Of a DNA stretch of 64,000 bases, positions 46,847 to 56,293 are shown in pieces. Below the pieces are notes generated by a model. The model had not been told where the DNA came from and did no database searches. It saw only the letters and a program-made list of their open reading frames with translations. Source of the stretch: Hellea sp. (GTDB taxonomy: Bacteria; Pseudomonadota; Alphaproteobacteria; Caulobacterales; Maricaulaceae). Location of the stretch: positions 62,001-126,000 of the forward strand of contig JAQXEH010000030.1 of assembly GCA_029250925.1 (NCBI GenBank), written 5' to 3'. Within the stretch, counting starts at the first letter, position 1. The number at the start of each line of letters is the position of its first letter. A program made the translations under genes and the position numbers.

Positions 46847-48520
46847 ATGCCAAACCCAAAACCCTTGATACAATGCACTACACCCAAACTTATTTGGAGA
46901 GAACAAGGCACGCCTGCTTCACAGCATTACGATGATATTTATTTTTCATCAGAAGGAGCAATATCAGAAACTGAAACTGTTTTTTTAAAAGCATGTGGCC
47001 TACCAGAGAGATGGAAAGAATTCGATCTTTTTACAATCTGTGAATTAGGGTTTGGCTCGGGAGCTAATTTTCTAACAACTATGAAAATGTGGCAAAAAAC
47101 AAAGCCAAAACAAGGAAGGCTTCATTACTTATCTGTTGAAAAGCATCCTCTTGAAAAGTCACAACTACAAAAAATTCTAGTATCATTACCTGAACTCAAA
47201 AAATTTACTGAAGAACTAATAAAAATTTGGCCCGGCCCCGTTAAGGGATTCCATAGACTGCACTTTGGCGATGTCACCTTAACTTTAATTCATGATGATG
47301 CCTCCGATGCATTGGATGAGATGGATGCTTGTGTTGATGCATGGTTTCTAGACGGCTTCAGCCCTTCCAAAAATCCAGAAATGTGGTCAGATGAAATAAT
47401 AAAAAAGATATATCATTTATCTGCAGCAGGTGCTCGATTGGGAACTTTTACAGCAGCTGGCTCAGTAAAAAAATCTTTAGAAAAGGCTGGGTTTAAAGTT
47501 AATAAAAAAAAAGGGTTTGGTCGCAAACGTCATAGAATAGAAGCCACTTTAGCGGGTAAGAGACTTAAAAAGGAAATTAAACTAAGACCTACCATAATTG
47601 GAGCGGGTATTGCAGGAGCATCATTAACTTTAGCTTTTAAAAGGCGTGGAATTATTCCACACATAATTCATGATAAGGATTTTATAGCTGCAAGTCACAA
47701 TAAAATTGCCTTGGTCAAACCCAGATTAGACCTTCAGGATAGGCCCGAAAGTAGGTTTTTTTTAGGTAGTTACATTTATGCATTAAATTTATATAAAAAT
47801 TACTCACCTACTAAAGGCATTGTTCAAATACCGAAGTCTAATGACGAAATAACTAGATTTAAAAAGTTATGTTCTCAGTCTCCACTACCTAAAAATCATC
47901 TAAAATATGACAGTTTAGAAAATAAACTTATACTTGGTGAGTCCTTAGTGATATCGCCAAAACTAATAATTCATGACTGGCTTAAAAATATTGATTTAGG
48001 GGAAGAAATAATAGAGGAATCAAATATAAAATTTCTGGCGGCAGGTTTCGGACTTAAAAATATGCCTGAAGTAAAAAATATTTCCCTTAGATTTTCACGT
48101 GGTCAAATAACATCCGCAAAGGCAAATTTAAATAGCGCTTTAAGCTATGGCGGATACGCTATTCCCGCTGGAGAGCAGGTGATTGTTGGAGCAACACATA
48201 ATAGGCTTGATGAGCATCATCCATTTATACCAAGAAAGTCTGATGACATCGAAAACATCAATAACTTAAAAAAATTTACGGGAATAGCTGCAACGGTAAC
48301 TGGTGAAGAATCCAGATCATCCGTAAGAGTAACTTCAAAAAATACACTACCCATTATAAGCATGTTGAATAAAGATACCTGGCTCTTTACTGGACTTGGT
48401 TCGCGTGGGTTTACGTTTGCACCGTTATTAGCTGAAGCAATAGTAAGCAAAATACTAAAAGAGCCTATGCCTATAGGAAAAAGTGTTTGGGCTAAGTTTA
48501 ACTACAGTTCTGCCGACTGA
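46847..48520 (+). CDS. mnmC: tRNA 5-methylaminomethyl-2-thiouridine synthesis bifunctional protein MnmC
   Basis: Bifunctional wobble-uridine modification enzyme. The N-terminal methyltransferase (about 1-235) shows 'LGFGSGANFL' (SAM site) and 'DAWFLDGFSPSKNPEMW'. The C-terminal FAD oxidase starts with the dinucleotide fold 'IIGAGIAGASL' (about 247) and ends in 'GLGSRGFTFAPLLAE'. At about 557 residues it is shorter than the E. coli protein (about 670). The track start is a TTG at 46832; I favour ATG 46847, although neither has a good ribosome site. The 3' end overlaps the convergent oxidoreductase gene by 19 bp. Confidence 0.9.
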   Translation: MPNPKPLIQCTTPKLIWREQGTPASQHYDDIYFSSEGAISETETVFLKACGLPERWKEFDLFTICELGFGSGANFLTTMKMWQKTKPKQGRLHYLSVEKHPLEKSQLQKILVSLPELKKFTEELIKIWPGPVKGFHRLHFGDVTLTLIHDDASDALDEMDACVDAWFLDGFSPSKNPEMWSDEIIKKIYHLSAAGARLGTFTAAGSVKKSLEKAGFKVNKKKGFGRKRHRIEATLAGKRLKKEIKLRPTIIGAGIAGASLTLAFKRRGIIPHIIHDKDFIAASHNKIALVKPRLDLQDRPESRFFLGSYIYALNLYKNYSPTKGIVQIPKSNDEITRFKKLCSQSPLPKNHLKYDSLENKLILGESLVISPKLIIHDWLKNIDLGEEIIEESNIKFLAAGFGLKNMPEVKNISLRFSRGQITSAKANLNSALSYGGYAIPAGEQVIVGATHNRLDEHHPFIPRKSDDIENINNLKKFTGIAATVTGEESRSSVRVTSKNTLPIISMLNKDTWLFTGLGSRGFTFAPLLAEAIVSKILKEPMPIGKSVWAKFNYSSAD

Positions 48521-50595
48521 ATTTTTCTAATTTCAACAGGAATACTGTTTAGAACAGCATTTCCTGAAAGGTTATCTAATATAGAGGGGTCAGTAAGGTC
48601 ATTGATGGATACTCCCGGTGCTTTTTGAGCCTCAGTAAGCTTAACACCTTTTCTACCATGCCCATAGCCATGAGGAATAGAAACAACCGATTGCATTATG
48701 TCTTCAGTTATCTCAACGGGTAATTGTAAGGATCCGATTTTATTATAAACTTCAACAAGCTCCTTATTATCAATTCTAAGCATTGAGGCATCTTCAGGAT
48801 GCATCATCAATGTACAGCGGTTAGGGCCTTTAATGAGGCGCCTAGAGTTATGCATCCAACTATTGTTAGAACGCACATGCCTTCGCCCAATCAAACTGAA
48901 GCTAAAGTCTTTTGGCAATTTAAATGATTTCTCAAACAGTCTTAAATCTTCTAAAATAATATCTGGAGCACAATGAATTAATTTATCTTCTGTTTTGAGC
49001 CTTTCTGGTAATCTTCGCTTTAGGGGCCCTAAATCATGACCATTATTATTACCTTTAAGTTGAGCCAAATTTATTTCATATTTGGACGATCTCAAGAATT
49101 GGTCTAACAACTCTGGCGGACTCACTCTTGGGCTTTGCCGAGTGTTGCCTCCCGCTAGTAAGAGAGCATCAGTTAAATCAGCCATGATTTCCCAGTCTGA
49201 CAAACTATTTTCTTCTTTTTCAAAAAGGGCAGGTGAATAATCGGCATAGTTTCTGATAGCTAGCGGGGCAAAGAAAAGTGGATAATGGTCTTTCTCTAAA
49301 GGCCCGCATGGCGGCAGTATATAATCAGCGTGACGAGATGTTTCAGTAATATACATATCGATTGAAACCATTAATTCTAAACTTTCAAGAGCTAAGTCTA
49401 TTTGCTTTCCTCCTGGCGCCGATAAAACTGGGTTAGCCGCAATCGTAAGTAAAGCTCCAATCTGTCCATCACCTTCTGTCATAATTTCAGATGCTAACTC
49501 AGCAGCTGGTAGTTCCCCCAGAACTTCAGGCCGACCAGATACACGTTGATGGTATCTCGCGTATGAGCCCGTCCCACTTCTTTCCACAGGGTCAATAACT
49601 GGTTCAGGAAACATTACTCCACCTTCGTTATCAACATTACCAGTGGCGATGTTTAACAATTGAATTAACCAATGGTTTAGTGTTCCATGTTTTGTAACTG
49701 ATACGCCCATACGCCCGTATACTATAGCGGGCTTACCTGACCCGAGTTGTTTTCCTATTGATAATATTCTTTGGGTGCTAATACCGCAATAGTTTGATAA
49801 GTCATCAAGGGCGAACCTACGCACAAAGCCCATGGCTTTATCCCAGTCTTTTAAATATGGACTTAAATGCCTTGGGTTAATTAAGTTATGCTTATCTAAA
49901 GCTAATAATAACCCTATAAAAAAGGCTGTGTCAGTTCCGGGCTTAATGTGGTAATGTTCATCTGCTAATTTAGCAGTTTCTGTTTTTCTCGGATCAATTA
50001 CAATAAATTTTCCTCCGCGATCCTGCAATTTCTTAATACGGTTTTTAACATCAGGAACTGTCCAAAGGGAGCCATTTGACGCCAAAGGATTTCCACCTAC
50101 GCATAACATATACATAGTTCTGTCTATATCAGGTACAGGATACAAGGCATTATGACCATAAACCCACTTTTGACATACCATATGGGGAATCTGGTCAAGA
50201 GTTGATGCTGAATATATTCCTAAAACTCCCCAAGCTTTCTTCAACCCACGCATAAAAAAACTACTGGAATAATTATGAACATTTGGATTTCCAGCAAAAA
50301 TTGCAGATGTTTTTTTACCTTCTAATATACTCTTATGCCTCTTAGCTATGTCAGAAAAGGCTTCTGCCCATGTTACTTCCTTCCAATCATTATCAATTTT
50401 TTTAATTGGAACCCTTAATCTATCGGGGTCATCCTGAATATCTGGAATTGCAGTGGCTTTTGGACATATATAACCTTGGGACAAGACATGGTCAGGGTTA
50501 CCCATTACTTTAGTGACCTTATTTCCCTCAACAGTCATGAGCGTGCCACAGTTAGCTTCGCATATGTGACAAGTACGTGCGTGTATTTCGCTCAT
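48502..50595 (-). CDS. Molybdopterin-dependent oxidoreductase, single-subunit type
   Basis: 697 residues of the DMSO-reductase/formate-dehydrogenase superfamily. The N-terminal [4Fe-4S] cysteines are Cys9, Cys12, Cys16 and Cys44 ('CHICEANCG...YICPKA'). Molybdopterin-binding regions follow, and the C-terminal 'MHPEDASMLRI'-type domain is present. There is no Tat signal, so it should be cytoplasmic. No electron-transfer or membrane-anchor subunit and no chaperone gene is adjacent. The substrate cannot be assigned. It lies downstream of gcrA with an 81-bp gap. Confidence 0.85.
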   Translation of the reverse strand: MSEIHARTCHICEANCGTLMTVEGNKVTKVMGNPDHVLSQGYICPKATAIPDIQDDPDRLRVPIKKIDNDWKEVTWAEAFSDIAKRHKSILEGKKTSAIFAGNPNVHNYSSSFFMRGLKKAWGVLGIYSASTLDQIPHMVCQKWVYGHNALYPVPDIDRTMYMLCVGGNPLASNGSLWTVPDVKNRIKKLQDRGGKFIVIDPRKTETAKLADEHYHIKPGTDTAFFIGLLLALDKHNLINPRHLSPYLKDWDKAMGFVRRFALDDLSNYCGISTQRILSIGKQLGSGKPAIVYGRMGVSVTKHGTLNHWLIQLLNIATGNVDNEGGVMFPEPVIDPVERSGTGSYARYHQRVSGRPEVLGELPAAELASEIMTEGDGQIGALLTIAANPVLSAPGGKQIDLALESLELMVSIDMYITETSRHADYILPPCGPLEKDHYPLFFAPLAIRNYADYSPALFEKEENSLSDWEIMADLTDALLLAGGNTRQSPRVSPPELLDQFLRSSKYEINLAQLKGNNNGHDLGPLKRRLPERLKTEDKLIHCAPDIILEDLRLFEKSFKLPKDFSFSLIGRRHVRSNNSWMHNSRRLIKGPNRCTLMMHPEDASMLRIDNKELVEVYNKIGSLQLPVEITEDIMQSVVSIPHGYGHGRKGVKLTEAQKAPGVSINDLTDPSILDNLSGNAVLNSIPVEIRKIQSAEL

Positions 50596-50676
50596 TGGAT
50601 CTCCTAATTAAGCGCAACTATGTACTAGTAGATACTGCAGGGTAAGAGAAAAAAAGAAATAGATAATTAAAATAAA

Positions 50677-51189
50677 CTATTTTAGCCTTCGCCGAACGGG
50701 GTTGGGTCCCAGTGCACGAACGCTTCCTCCTCTTCGCCTCGATGGCTGATAAGCTACCCTGCTATGAGCTGTACAGTAGGGCTCATCTTTATCTTCAGTT
50801 TTTCTTCCGCAGAAACGAAATTCTGATGTGCTTGGGTCGCCAATAGGCCACTTGCACATATGGTCTCTGATAGTCAATATGGTGGCATATTTACCATTAG
50901 CCATTGGCTTAGCCTCTATCGGCGGGGGGGGAGGAGCAACAATCGTAGGTCGTTGTTTTCTAGGTGCCGAAGGTATCCTTACCGCTCTCGTTCGGACCAC
51001 AGTAGCTTTTCGGGAAGGTTTTTTTGTAGGGTTAGATGGTTTCGCTCTACCTGATAACCCAAGACGATGGACTTTGCCTATAACAGCATTTCTTGTAACT
51101 TCCCCGAGTTCTTTGGCAATCTGGCTTGCCGACAAGCCTTCTGCCCATAATTTGCTAAGTATTTCAACCCGATCTTCTGTCCATGCCAT
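50677..51189 (-). CDS. gcrA: GcrA cell cycle regulator
   Basis: Alphaproteobacterial transcription regulator that binds sigma-70 RNA polymerase and CcrM-methylated GANTC promoters. 170 residues. The N-terminal helix-turn-helix is 'MAWTEDRVEILSKLWAEG' with 'LSASQIAKELG'. The middle is Pro/Lys/Arg-rich, and the C terminus has a Cys-rich segment ('MCKWPIGD', 'FCGRK', 'YCTAHSR') that probably binds zinc. Upstream, the 255-bp divergent gap contains a DnaA-box-like site; in Caulobacter DnaA activates gcrA. Confidence 0.94.
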   Translation of the reverse strand: MAWTEDRVEILSKLWAEGLSASQIAKELGEVTRNAVIGKVHRLGLSGRAKPSNPTKKPSRKATVVRTRAVRIPSAPRKQRPTIVAPPPPPIEAKPMANGKYATILTIRDHMCKWPIGDPSTSEFRFCGRKTEDKDEPYCTAHSRVAYQPSRRRGGSVRALGPNPVRRRLK

Positions 51190-51324
51190 TTTAAAATATT
51201 CCCCTTATCGGTATCTTGATAAAGCTTTTCAGTAATTTACTGCACACACAATATATAGTTTACCAAAATAGCTATAAATCTTATTTACACTACATACAGT
51301 ATATGATGCTATTGAAACCACAAG

Positions 51325-51343
51325 ATAGCTGCGCAAAGCTATC
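51325..51343. repeat. Inverted repeat GATAGCT-GCGCA-AGCTATC in the gcrA upstream gap
   Basis: Near-perfect 7-bp arms around a short centre (a one-base uncertainty in the loop), directly overlapping the DnaA-box-like sequence. Possible operator. The rest of the 255-bp gap (51190-51444) is AT-rich and shows no RNA gene that I can identify. Confidence 0.4.
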
Positions 51344-51347
51344 CACA
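51339..51347 (+). promoter_or_regulatory. DnaA-box-like sequence upstream of gcrA
   Basis: CTATCCACA differs from the consensus TTATCCACA at the first base only. It lies 150 bp upstream of the gcrA start. One box alone does not make an origin; a role in DnaA control of gcrA is inference from Caulobacter. Confidence 0.4.
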
Positions 51348-51465
51348 GAAATCAACATATAGATAAAATAAATTATAGGAAAATTTACCTCAAATGTATC
51401 AATCCTAGCACTTGGCTTGCAAATAAGGTCATGTTACTGCGGTAGTGAATAGAAAGACATTAGTT

Positions 51466-52278
51466 ATGAATAAATTAGGTTTGCAATCCTTACCAACACC
51501 CAAAGTTCACGAATTTGGTATGGTTAACTGGATGGGGCTGGCTACTTTATATAAAAAGGAAATAAAACGGTTTATGCGTGTTGGACCGCAAACTTTACTT
51601 GCACCTGTAATTTCCAACCTTCTGTATATGACAGTATTTGTTCTTGCCTTCTCAGCGCTCAGGCCTGATCCCAAATCTTTTATGGCATTCCTTGCGCCAG
51701 GACTTGTAATGTTGGGTATATTAAACAACGCAGCAGCAAATAGTTCCTCATCAATAATGACTGGGAAACTAATGGGTAGCATTTCAGATGTCTTAATGCC
51801 CCCATTATCCTATTTTGAATTAGCTATCGGCTGGATAGCAGGTGCAGCAACAAGGGGCATAATCGTTGCATTAGTTACATCCTTAGCGCTTAGTTTTTTT
51901 ACGCCTATGTATCCAAGTAAAATCTGGGCAGTAGTTTACTTCGGTATTTCAGCAGCAATTATGATGGGTATGGTTGGTGTTCTATCTGGAATATGGGCAG
52001 AGAAATTTGATCAATTAGCCGTAGTGAATCAATTTATAATTCTACCTCTGTCGTTTCTGTCAGGGACATTTTATTCAATTGACGTTCTTCCTGAAAGTTT
52101 TCAGGAATTAATCTTATTAAATCCTCTTTTTTATTTGATAGATGGTTTTAGGTATGGATTTTTAGGAGTTTCAGATGGCCCTATAATAACAGGAATTATA
52201 ATTATTTTTCTGATTAATATATTTCTTTTCTTTACAGTCTTGAAAGTTATTAAATCAGGATGGCGAATTAAATCTTAA
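51466..52278 (+). CDS. ABC-2 type transporter permease
   Basis: 270 residues from ATG 51466 (the track start is a GTG seven codons earlier). Six hydrophobic segments follow a cytosolic N terminus ('GLATLYKKEIKRFMRVGPQT'). The end of the core, 'LPLSFLSGTFYSIDVLPE' and 'NPLFYLIDGFRYGFLG', is the ABC-2 (YadH-like) signature. Such permeases need a separate ATPase, usually encoded next to them, but none is nearby. It lies between gcrA (divergent) and argD (10-bp gap). The substrate is unknown. Confidence 0.85.
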   Translation: MNKLGLQSLPTPKVHEFGMVNWMGLATLYKKEIKRFMRVGPQTLLAPVISNLLYMTVFVLAFSALRPDPKSFMAFLAPGLVMLGILNNAAANSSSSIMTGKLMGSISDVLMPPLSYFELAIGWIAGAATRGIIVALVTSLALSFFTPMYPSKIWAVVYFGISAAIMMGMVGVLSGIWAEKFDQLAVVNQFIILPLSFLSGTFYSIDVLPESFQELILLNPLFYLIDGFRYGFLGVSDGPIITGIIIIFLINIFLFFTVLKVIKSGWRIKS

Positions 52279-52288
52279 GGAATTCAAT

Positions 52289-53491
52289 ATGGCACATGGC
52301 GATCACTTATATGACACCTACAACCCCCCCAAGCAAAACTTTATAAGAGGTGAGGGAGCCTATCTTTACACGGAAAATGGTAATAAATATCTTGATTTTA
52401 TTGCTGGAATTTCAGTAAATTGTCTTGGACATAATCACCCATCACCAAAGAAAGCTTTAATAGATCAAGCCAATAAGGTTTGGCATTTATCAGGAATGTT
52501 TCAGCTACCTGGAGCTAAAGCTCTTGCTGAAAAATATTGCCAAGCATTGCCTTTTGCGGAAAAAGTTTTTTTCACTAACTCTGGGGCTGAGGCACTCGAA
52601 TGTGCAATGAAATCAGCTCGAAAATATCATTATGACAACGGGTCTCCGGAAAAAGTTGATATTATAACATTCCAAGGCGCTTTTCATGGAAGGACCTTTG
52701 CCACTATCAACGCTGGAGGTAACCCTAAATACCTGAAAGGTTTTGGACCTACTTTACCTGGTTTTATTCACCTGCCGTTTGCCGATCATGATGCGCTTGA
52801 AAAAGCTATTTCAAAAACTACGGCAGCAATACTCATCGAGCCCGTGCAAGGAGAAGGAGGGCTCAGACCAGTACCTGATCAATGCTTATTAGGTTTGCGT
52901 AAAGTGTGTGATGATAATGATATTTTGCTAATTTATGACGAAGTACAATGCGGTGCAGGTAGAACTGGGCGCCTTTTCGCACACCAATGGGTAGAGGGAG
53001 CGGAGCCTGATATAATGGCAGTTGCCAAGGGGGTCGGCGGAGGGTTTCCAATAGGGGCTTGTATAGCTAGCGGAAAGGTTGGGGCTGGCATGGTGCCGGG
53101 TACACACGGTTCAACTTACGGAGGAAATCCGCTGGCAACCGCAGTCGGAAATGCTGTTTGGGACGAAATCTCTAAACCTGCATTCCTCAAAAATGTTAAT
53201 ATAATTTCTGATCTTATAAAAAAAGAGTTTGAACAATTGAAGCATGATTTTCCTGATGTAGTTCAAGAACTTCGGGGGAAAGGGTTACTATGTGGAATGA
53301 AGCTTAAAAAACCTGCATTAGAGGTTAGAAAAATGATGCTAGAAAAGTTTATGCTTGGAGGATCAGCAGGTGATAATGTGTTACGTCTAGCGCCTCCATT
53401 AATTATAAATGAAACTCACGTTACTGAGGCAGTAAATATTCTGAGGGCATGTTTTGAAGAAGCTAAAAAACTTGATGATTTTGAAGGTTAG
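52289..53491 (+). CDS. argD: Acetylornithine aminotransferase
   Basis: PLP-dependent class III aminotransferase of arginine synthesis (N-acetylglutamate semialdehyde to N-acetylornithine), 400 residues. 'NSGAEALECAMKSARKYH' binds the cofactor phosphate, 'LIYDEVQCGAGRTG' holds the PLP-contacting Asp, and the Schiff-base lysine lies in 'AVAKGVGGGFPIGA' (about 246). AAGGA precedes the ATG. It is followed 99 bp later by argF. Some dual use for succinyldiaminopimelate is possible in this family. Confidence 0.94.
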   Translation: MAHGDHLYDTYNPPKQNFIRGEGAYLYTENGNKYLDFIAGISVNCLGHNHPSPKKALIDQANKVWHLSGMFQLPGAKALAEKYCQALPFAEKVFFTNSGAEALECAMKSARKYHYDNGSPEKVDIITFQGAFHGRTFATINAGGNPKYLKGFGPTLPGFIHLPFADHDALEKAISKTTAAILIEPVQGEGGLRPVPDQCLLGLRKVCDDNDILLIYDEVQCGAGRTGRLFAHQWVEGAEPDIMAVAKGVGGGFPIGACIASGKVGAGMVPGTHGSTYGGNPLATAVGNAVWDEISKPAFLKNVNIISDLIKKEFEQLKHDFPDVVQELRGKGLLCGMKLKKPALEVRKMMLEKFMLGGSAGDNVLRLAPPLIINETHVTEAVNILRACFEEAKKLDDFEG

Positions 53492-53590
53492 CTCAGTATT
53501 GTGCAATATTTTTTATAAAGAATTGACATTTAACTAGGAAATATAAGTAATTTTTTGTAAGTATCTATTATTTTGTATGAGGACTAATCA

Positions 53591-54532
53591 ATGACCCCCC
53601 CAAAGCATTTTCTGTCATTGGCTGATATACAGGCATCCGAACTAAGAAGCATTCTAGATGAAGCGCATAGAATGAAAAAAAATCGGATTGGTTTACGAAA
53701 AGGTGAACTGGATAAAGACGCCCCTCTTAAAGGCGAAACAATTGCTTTAATTTTTGAAAAGTCTAGTACTCGTACTCGCTTTTCTTTCGATATGGCCATT
53801 AAACAGCTCGGGGGAAGCTCAATCACTGCTAACAGTAATGAAATGCAATTAGGCAGAGGCGAAACTATTGAAGATACCGCTAAAGTCCTATCAGGCTATC
53901 TTGATGCAATCATGCTTCGTGCGAATAATCATGAAACCATAATTAGTTTAGCCGCTAATGCTGATGTCCCGGTGATTAATGGACTAACGAACTTTAACCA
54001 CCCTTGTCAAATAATGGCAGATTTACTCACCCTTGAGGAGCACACAAGTTTGAATGCTGGTCAGCTAAAAAATATGACACTCACTTGGGTGGGTGACGGA
54101 AACAACGTTGCTAATAGTTTTATAAATGCTGCGGTTAAATTTAAATATAAACTACGGTTGTCGTCTCCAAATGGCTATGAGGTAAAAAAGAGTATTTTAG
54201 ATGCTGCCTTGTCGCAAGGAGCCGATATTGAGGTTATAACAAACCCTCTACAAGCCTGTAAAGATACTGATGTTGTTATTGCTGATACCTTCGTATCTAT
54301 GGGTGACAAAAATTCAGAAAAAAGATTGAAAGATTTATCTGAATACCAAGTAAATGATACGTTGATGAACGCTGCGGCAAAAAATTCAATATTTCTGCAT
54401 TGCCTACCTGCACATCGCGGAGAAGAAGTAACAGCAGAAGTGATAGACGGACCTAAAAGTGTTGTTATGCGTGAGGCTGAAAATAGGCTTCACGCGCAAA
54501 AGTCTATCCTTAAATGGTGCCTAAATAGTTAG
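53591..54532 (+). CDS. argF: Ornithine carbamoyltransferase
   Basis: Makes citrulline from ornithine and carbamoyl phosphate. 313 residues. The carbamoyl-phosphate motif '[10 protein letters not shown]' (about 57), '[12 protein letters not shown]' (about 137), and the ornithine-loop '[11 protein letters not shown]' (about 273) are intact. GAGGA precedes the ATG. Only 18 bp separate it from the phoD-like gene. In many alphaproteobacteria hslO follows argF; here it is absent. Confidence 0.96.
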   Translation: MTPPKHFLSLADIQASELRSILDEAHRMKKNRIGLRKGELDKDAPLKGETIALIFEKSSTRTRFSFDMAIKQLGGSSITANSNEMQLGRGETIEDTAKVLSGYLDAIMLRANNHETIISLAANADVPVINGLTNFNHPCQIMADLLTLEEHTSLNAGQLKNMTLTWVGDGNNVANSFINAAVKFKYKLRLSSPNGYEVKKSILDAALSQGADIEVITNPLQACKDTDVVIADTFVSMGDKNSEKRLKDLSEYQVNDTLMNAAAKNSIFLHCLPAHRGEEVTAEVIDGPKSVVMREAENRLHAQKSILKWCLNS

Positions 54533-54550
54533 TGCACAAAAGAAAATATT

Positions 54551-56293
54551 ATGAAAAAAAATATAAATCGCAGGCAAATTTTGAGTGGGTTAACGGCTAC
54601 AGGTGCACTCGCGTGTTCGCCACAGAATTCATCAAGCTATAATGCTCAAGAAAAAAATTATTACGGTACCTTTTTACATGGCGTTGCCTCTGGCGACCCT
54701 AAATCTGATAAAGTTATAATATGGACTAGGATAACTCCAGAAAACCCACACCACGGACAACTTAATGTTAAATGGGAATTATCTGAAAATGAAAACTTTG
54801 AGCCAATATCTAAATCTGGTTTTTTTTCTACACACTTAGCTAGAGATTTTACGGTTAAAATTGATGTTAAAAATCTTGAAGCCGGAAAAGTATATTATTA
54901 CAGATTTCATTTTAATAACAACACTTCGCCAGTCGGAAAAACAAAAACACTCCCACAATATGAGATTGAAAAAGCAAATTTTGCAATTGTTTCATGCTCT
55001 AATTGGGAGCATGGGTATTTTAATGTTTACGATCACATAGCACAGCAAGAACATTTCGATGCCGTCATTCACTTAGGTGACTATTATTATGAGTATGGAG
55101 CTGGTGAGTATGAAGGGGCTTCAGAAACCAATCTTAATCGGGTACACTCACCCAAACATGAAATAATAACATTAGATGATTATCGTCAAAGACATGCTCA
55201 ATATAGAAGTGACAATAGCTTACAATTATTAACTCAAAAATTACCACTCATCGCCATATGGGACGACCATGAAACAAGTAATGACAGCTGGAAGTCAGGG
55301 GCAGATAATCACGACCTTAATGAAGGCAGTTGGACAGAGAGGACACATGCTGCCTTGAGAGCTTATTATGAGTGGATGCCAGTCAGGGAACCAAAACCAG
55401 GGCAATTAAAAAGTGATATATTTCGTAGCTTTGACTGGGGCAACCTTTTAACTCTCATAACTGTTGAAACCCGCTTGACCGCAAGGGCAGAACCTTTGGT
55501 TATGGAAGATCATTTCGAAAAAATTACAAGCCCGGGTGGAGCTAACAGTTTTAAGAATGATGTATTAAATGACCCAGCCCGAGAAATGTTCGGTCAAAAT
55601 CAAAGTAAATTTATTATTAATGAACTAAAAAAATCAAAATCTTCCGGAACTACTTGGCGGGTAATTGCCAACCAAGTTATCATGGGGCGTTTACATACCG
55701 CCGATCTAGAACCTTACATTGATGAAGGTTCTCTAAGTATAATTGAAAAAGACTGGAAAGGAGTTCGCAAAAGCATTCAGCTTTCAAAGTATAAACTTCC
55801 TGTTTATCCGGACAGCTGGGATGGGTATCCACACGCTCGAGAACAGTTTTACAAAGAACTTATAAATGAAAGAATAAAAGACCTTATAGTACTAACCGGA
55901 GATGCGCATGAGTTTTGGATAAATGACCTCACTAGTAAAAATGATGAAAAAATAGGTATAGAGTGTGTTACCACCTCTGTATCTTCAAAAACTATGACAG
56001 CTTATTTAGGAGAAAACACTTCAGATTATTCTTTACTTCTTACCCAAGCAAACCCTGATGCACGCTATTATAATGCCCTCCATAATGGCTATATCGATTT
56101 TTCTTTAAGTCACGAGAATGGCAAAGTAAAAATGATGGGAGTCTCAACTGTTGAAAGTCAAAAGTACAAGGCATTTGAAGTTGCAAGCTTTGAGCTAAAA
56201 AGGCAAAGAGAAACAATAATAGCAACCAAGCCAAAGGGTTTAAATTTAAAACAAAGAGCGCTATTTGAAGGCTTTGGTCAATCCAAGCACTAA
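54551..56293 (+). CDS. PhoD-family alkaline phosphatase, Tat-type signal
   Basis: 580 residues. The N terminus has a twin-arginine-like motif 'NRRQILSGL' followed by 'GALACS', which could be a lipobox, so it is probably exported folded by Tat and anchored. A PhoD N-terminal beta domain (about 35-135, starting 'FLHGVASGDPKSDKVIIWTRI') precedes the metallophosphatase domain with 'HLGDYYYEYG' (about 175), 'WDDHETSNDSW' (about 235) and 'LTGDAHEFW' (about 452). PhoD enzymes release phosphate from mono- and diesters and bind Ca2+ and Fe3+. The 3' end overlaps bolA by 4 bp, convergent. Confidence 0.9.
   Translation: MKKNINRRQILSGLTATGALACSPQNSSSYNAQEKNYYGTFLHGVASGDPKSDKVIIWTRITPENPHHGQLNVKWELSENENFEPISKSGFFSTHLARDFTVKIDVKNLEAGKVYYYRFHFNNNTSPVGKTKTLPQYEIEKANFAIVSCSNWEHGYFNVYDHIAQQEHFDAVIHLGDYYYEYGAGEYEGASETNLNRVHSPKHEIITLDDYRQRHAQYRSDNSLQLLTQKLPLIAIWDDHETSNDSWKSGADNHDLNEGSWTERTHAALRAYYEWMPVREPKPGQLKSDIFRSFDWGNLLTLITVETRLTARAEPLVMEDHFEKITSPGGANSFKNDVLNDPAREMFGQNQSKFIINELKKSKSSGTTWRVIANQVIMGRLHTADLEPYIDEGSLSIIEKDWKGVRKSIQLSKYKLPVYPDSWDGYPHAREQFYKELINERIKDLIVLTGDAHEFWINDLTSKNDEKIGIECVTTSVSSKTMTAYLGENTSDYSLLLTQANPDARYYNALHNGYIDFSLSHENGKVKMMGVSTVESQKYKAFEVASFELKRQRETIIATKPKGLNLKQRALFEGFGQSKH

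Noticed and set aside
51339-51347. Replication origin near gcrA
   Set aside because: A single DnaA-like box without a cluster or an AT-rich unwinding element, and no dnaA, parA or hemE gene next to it.
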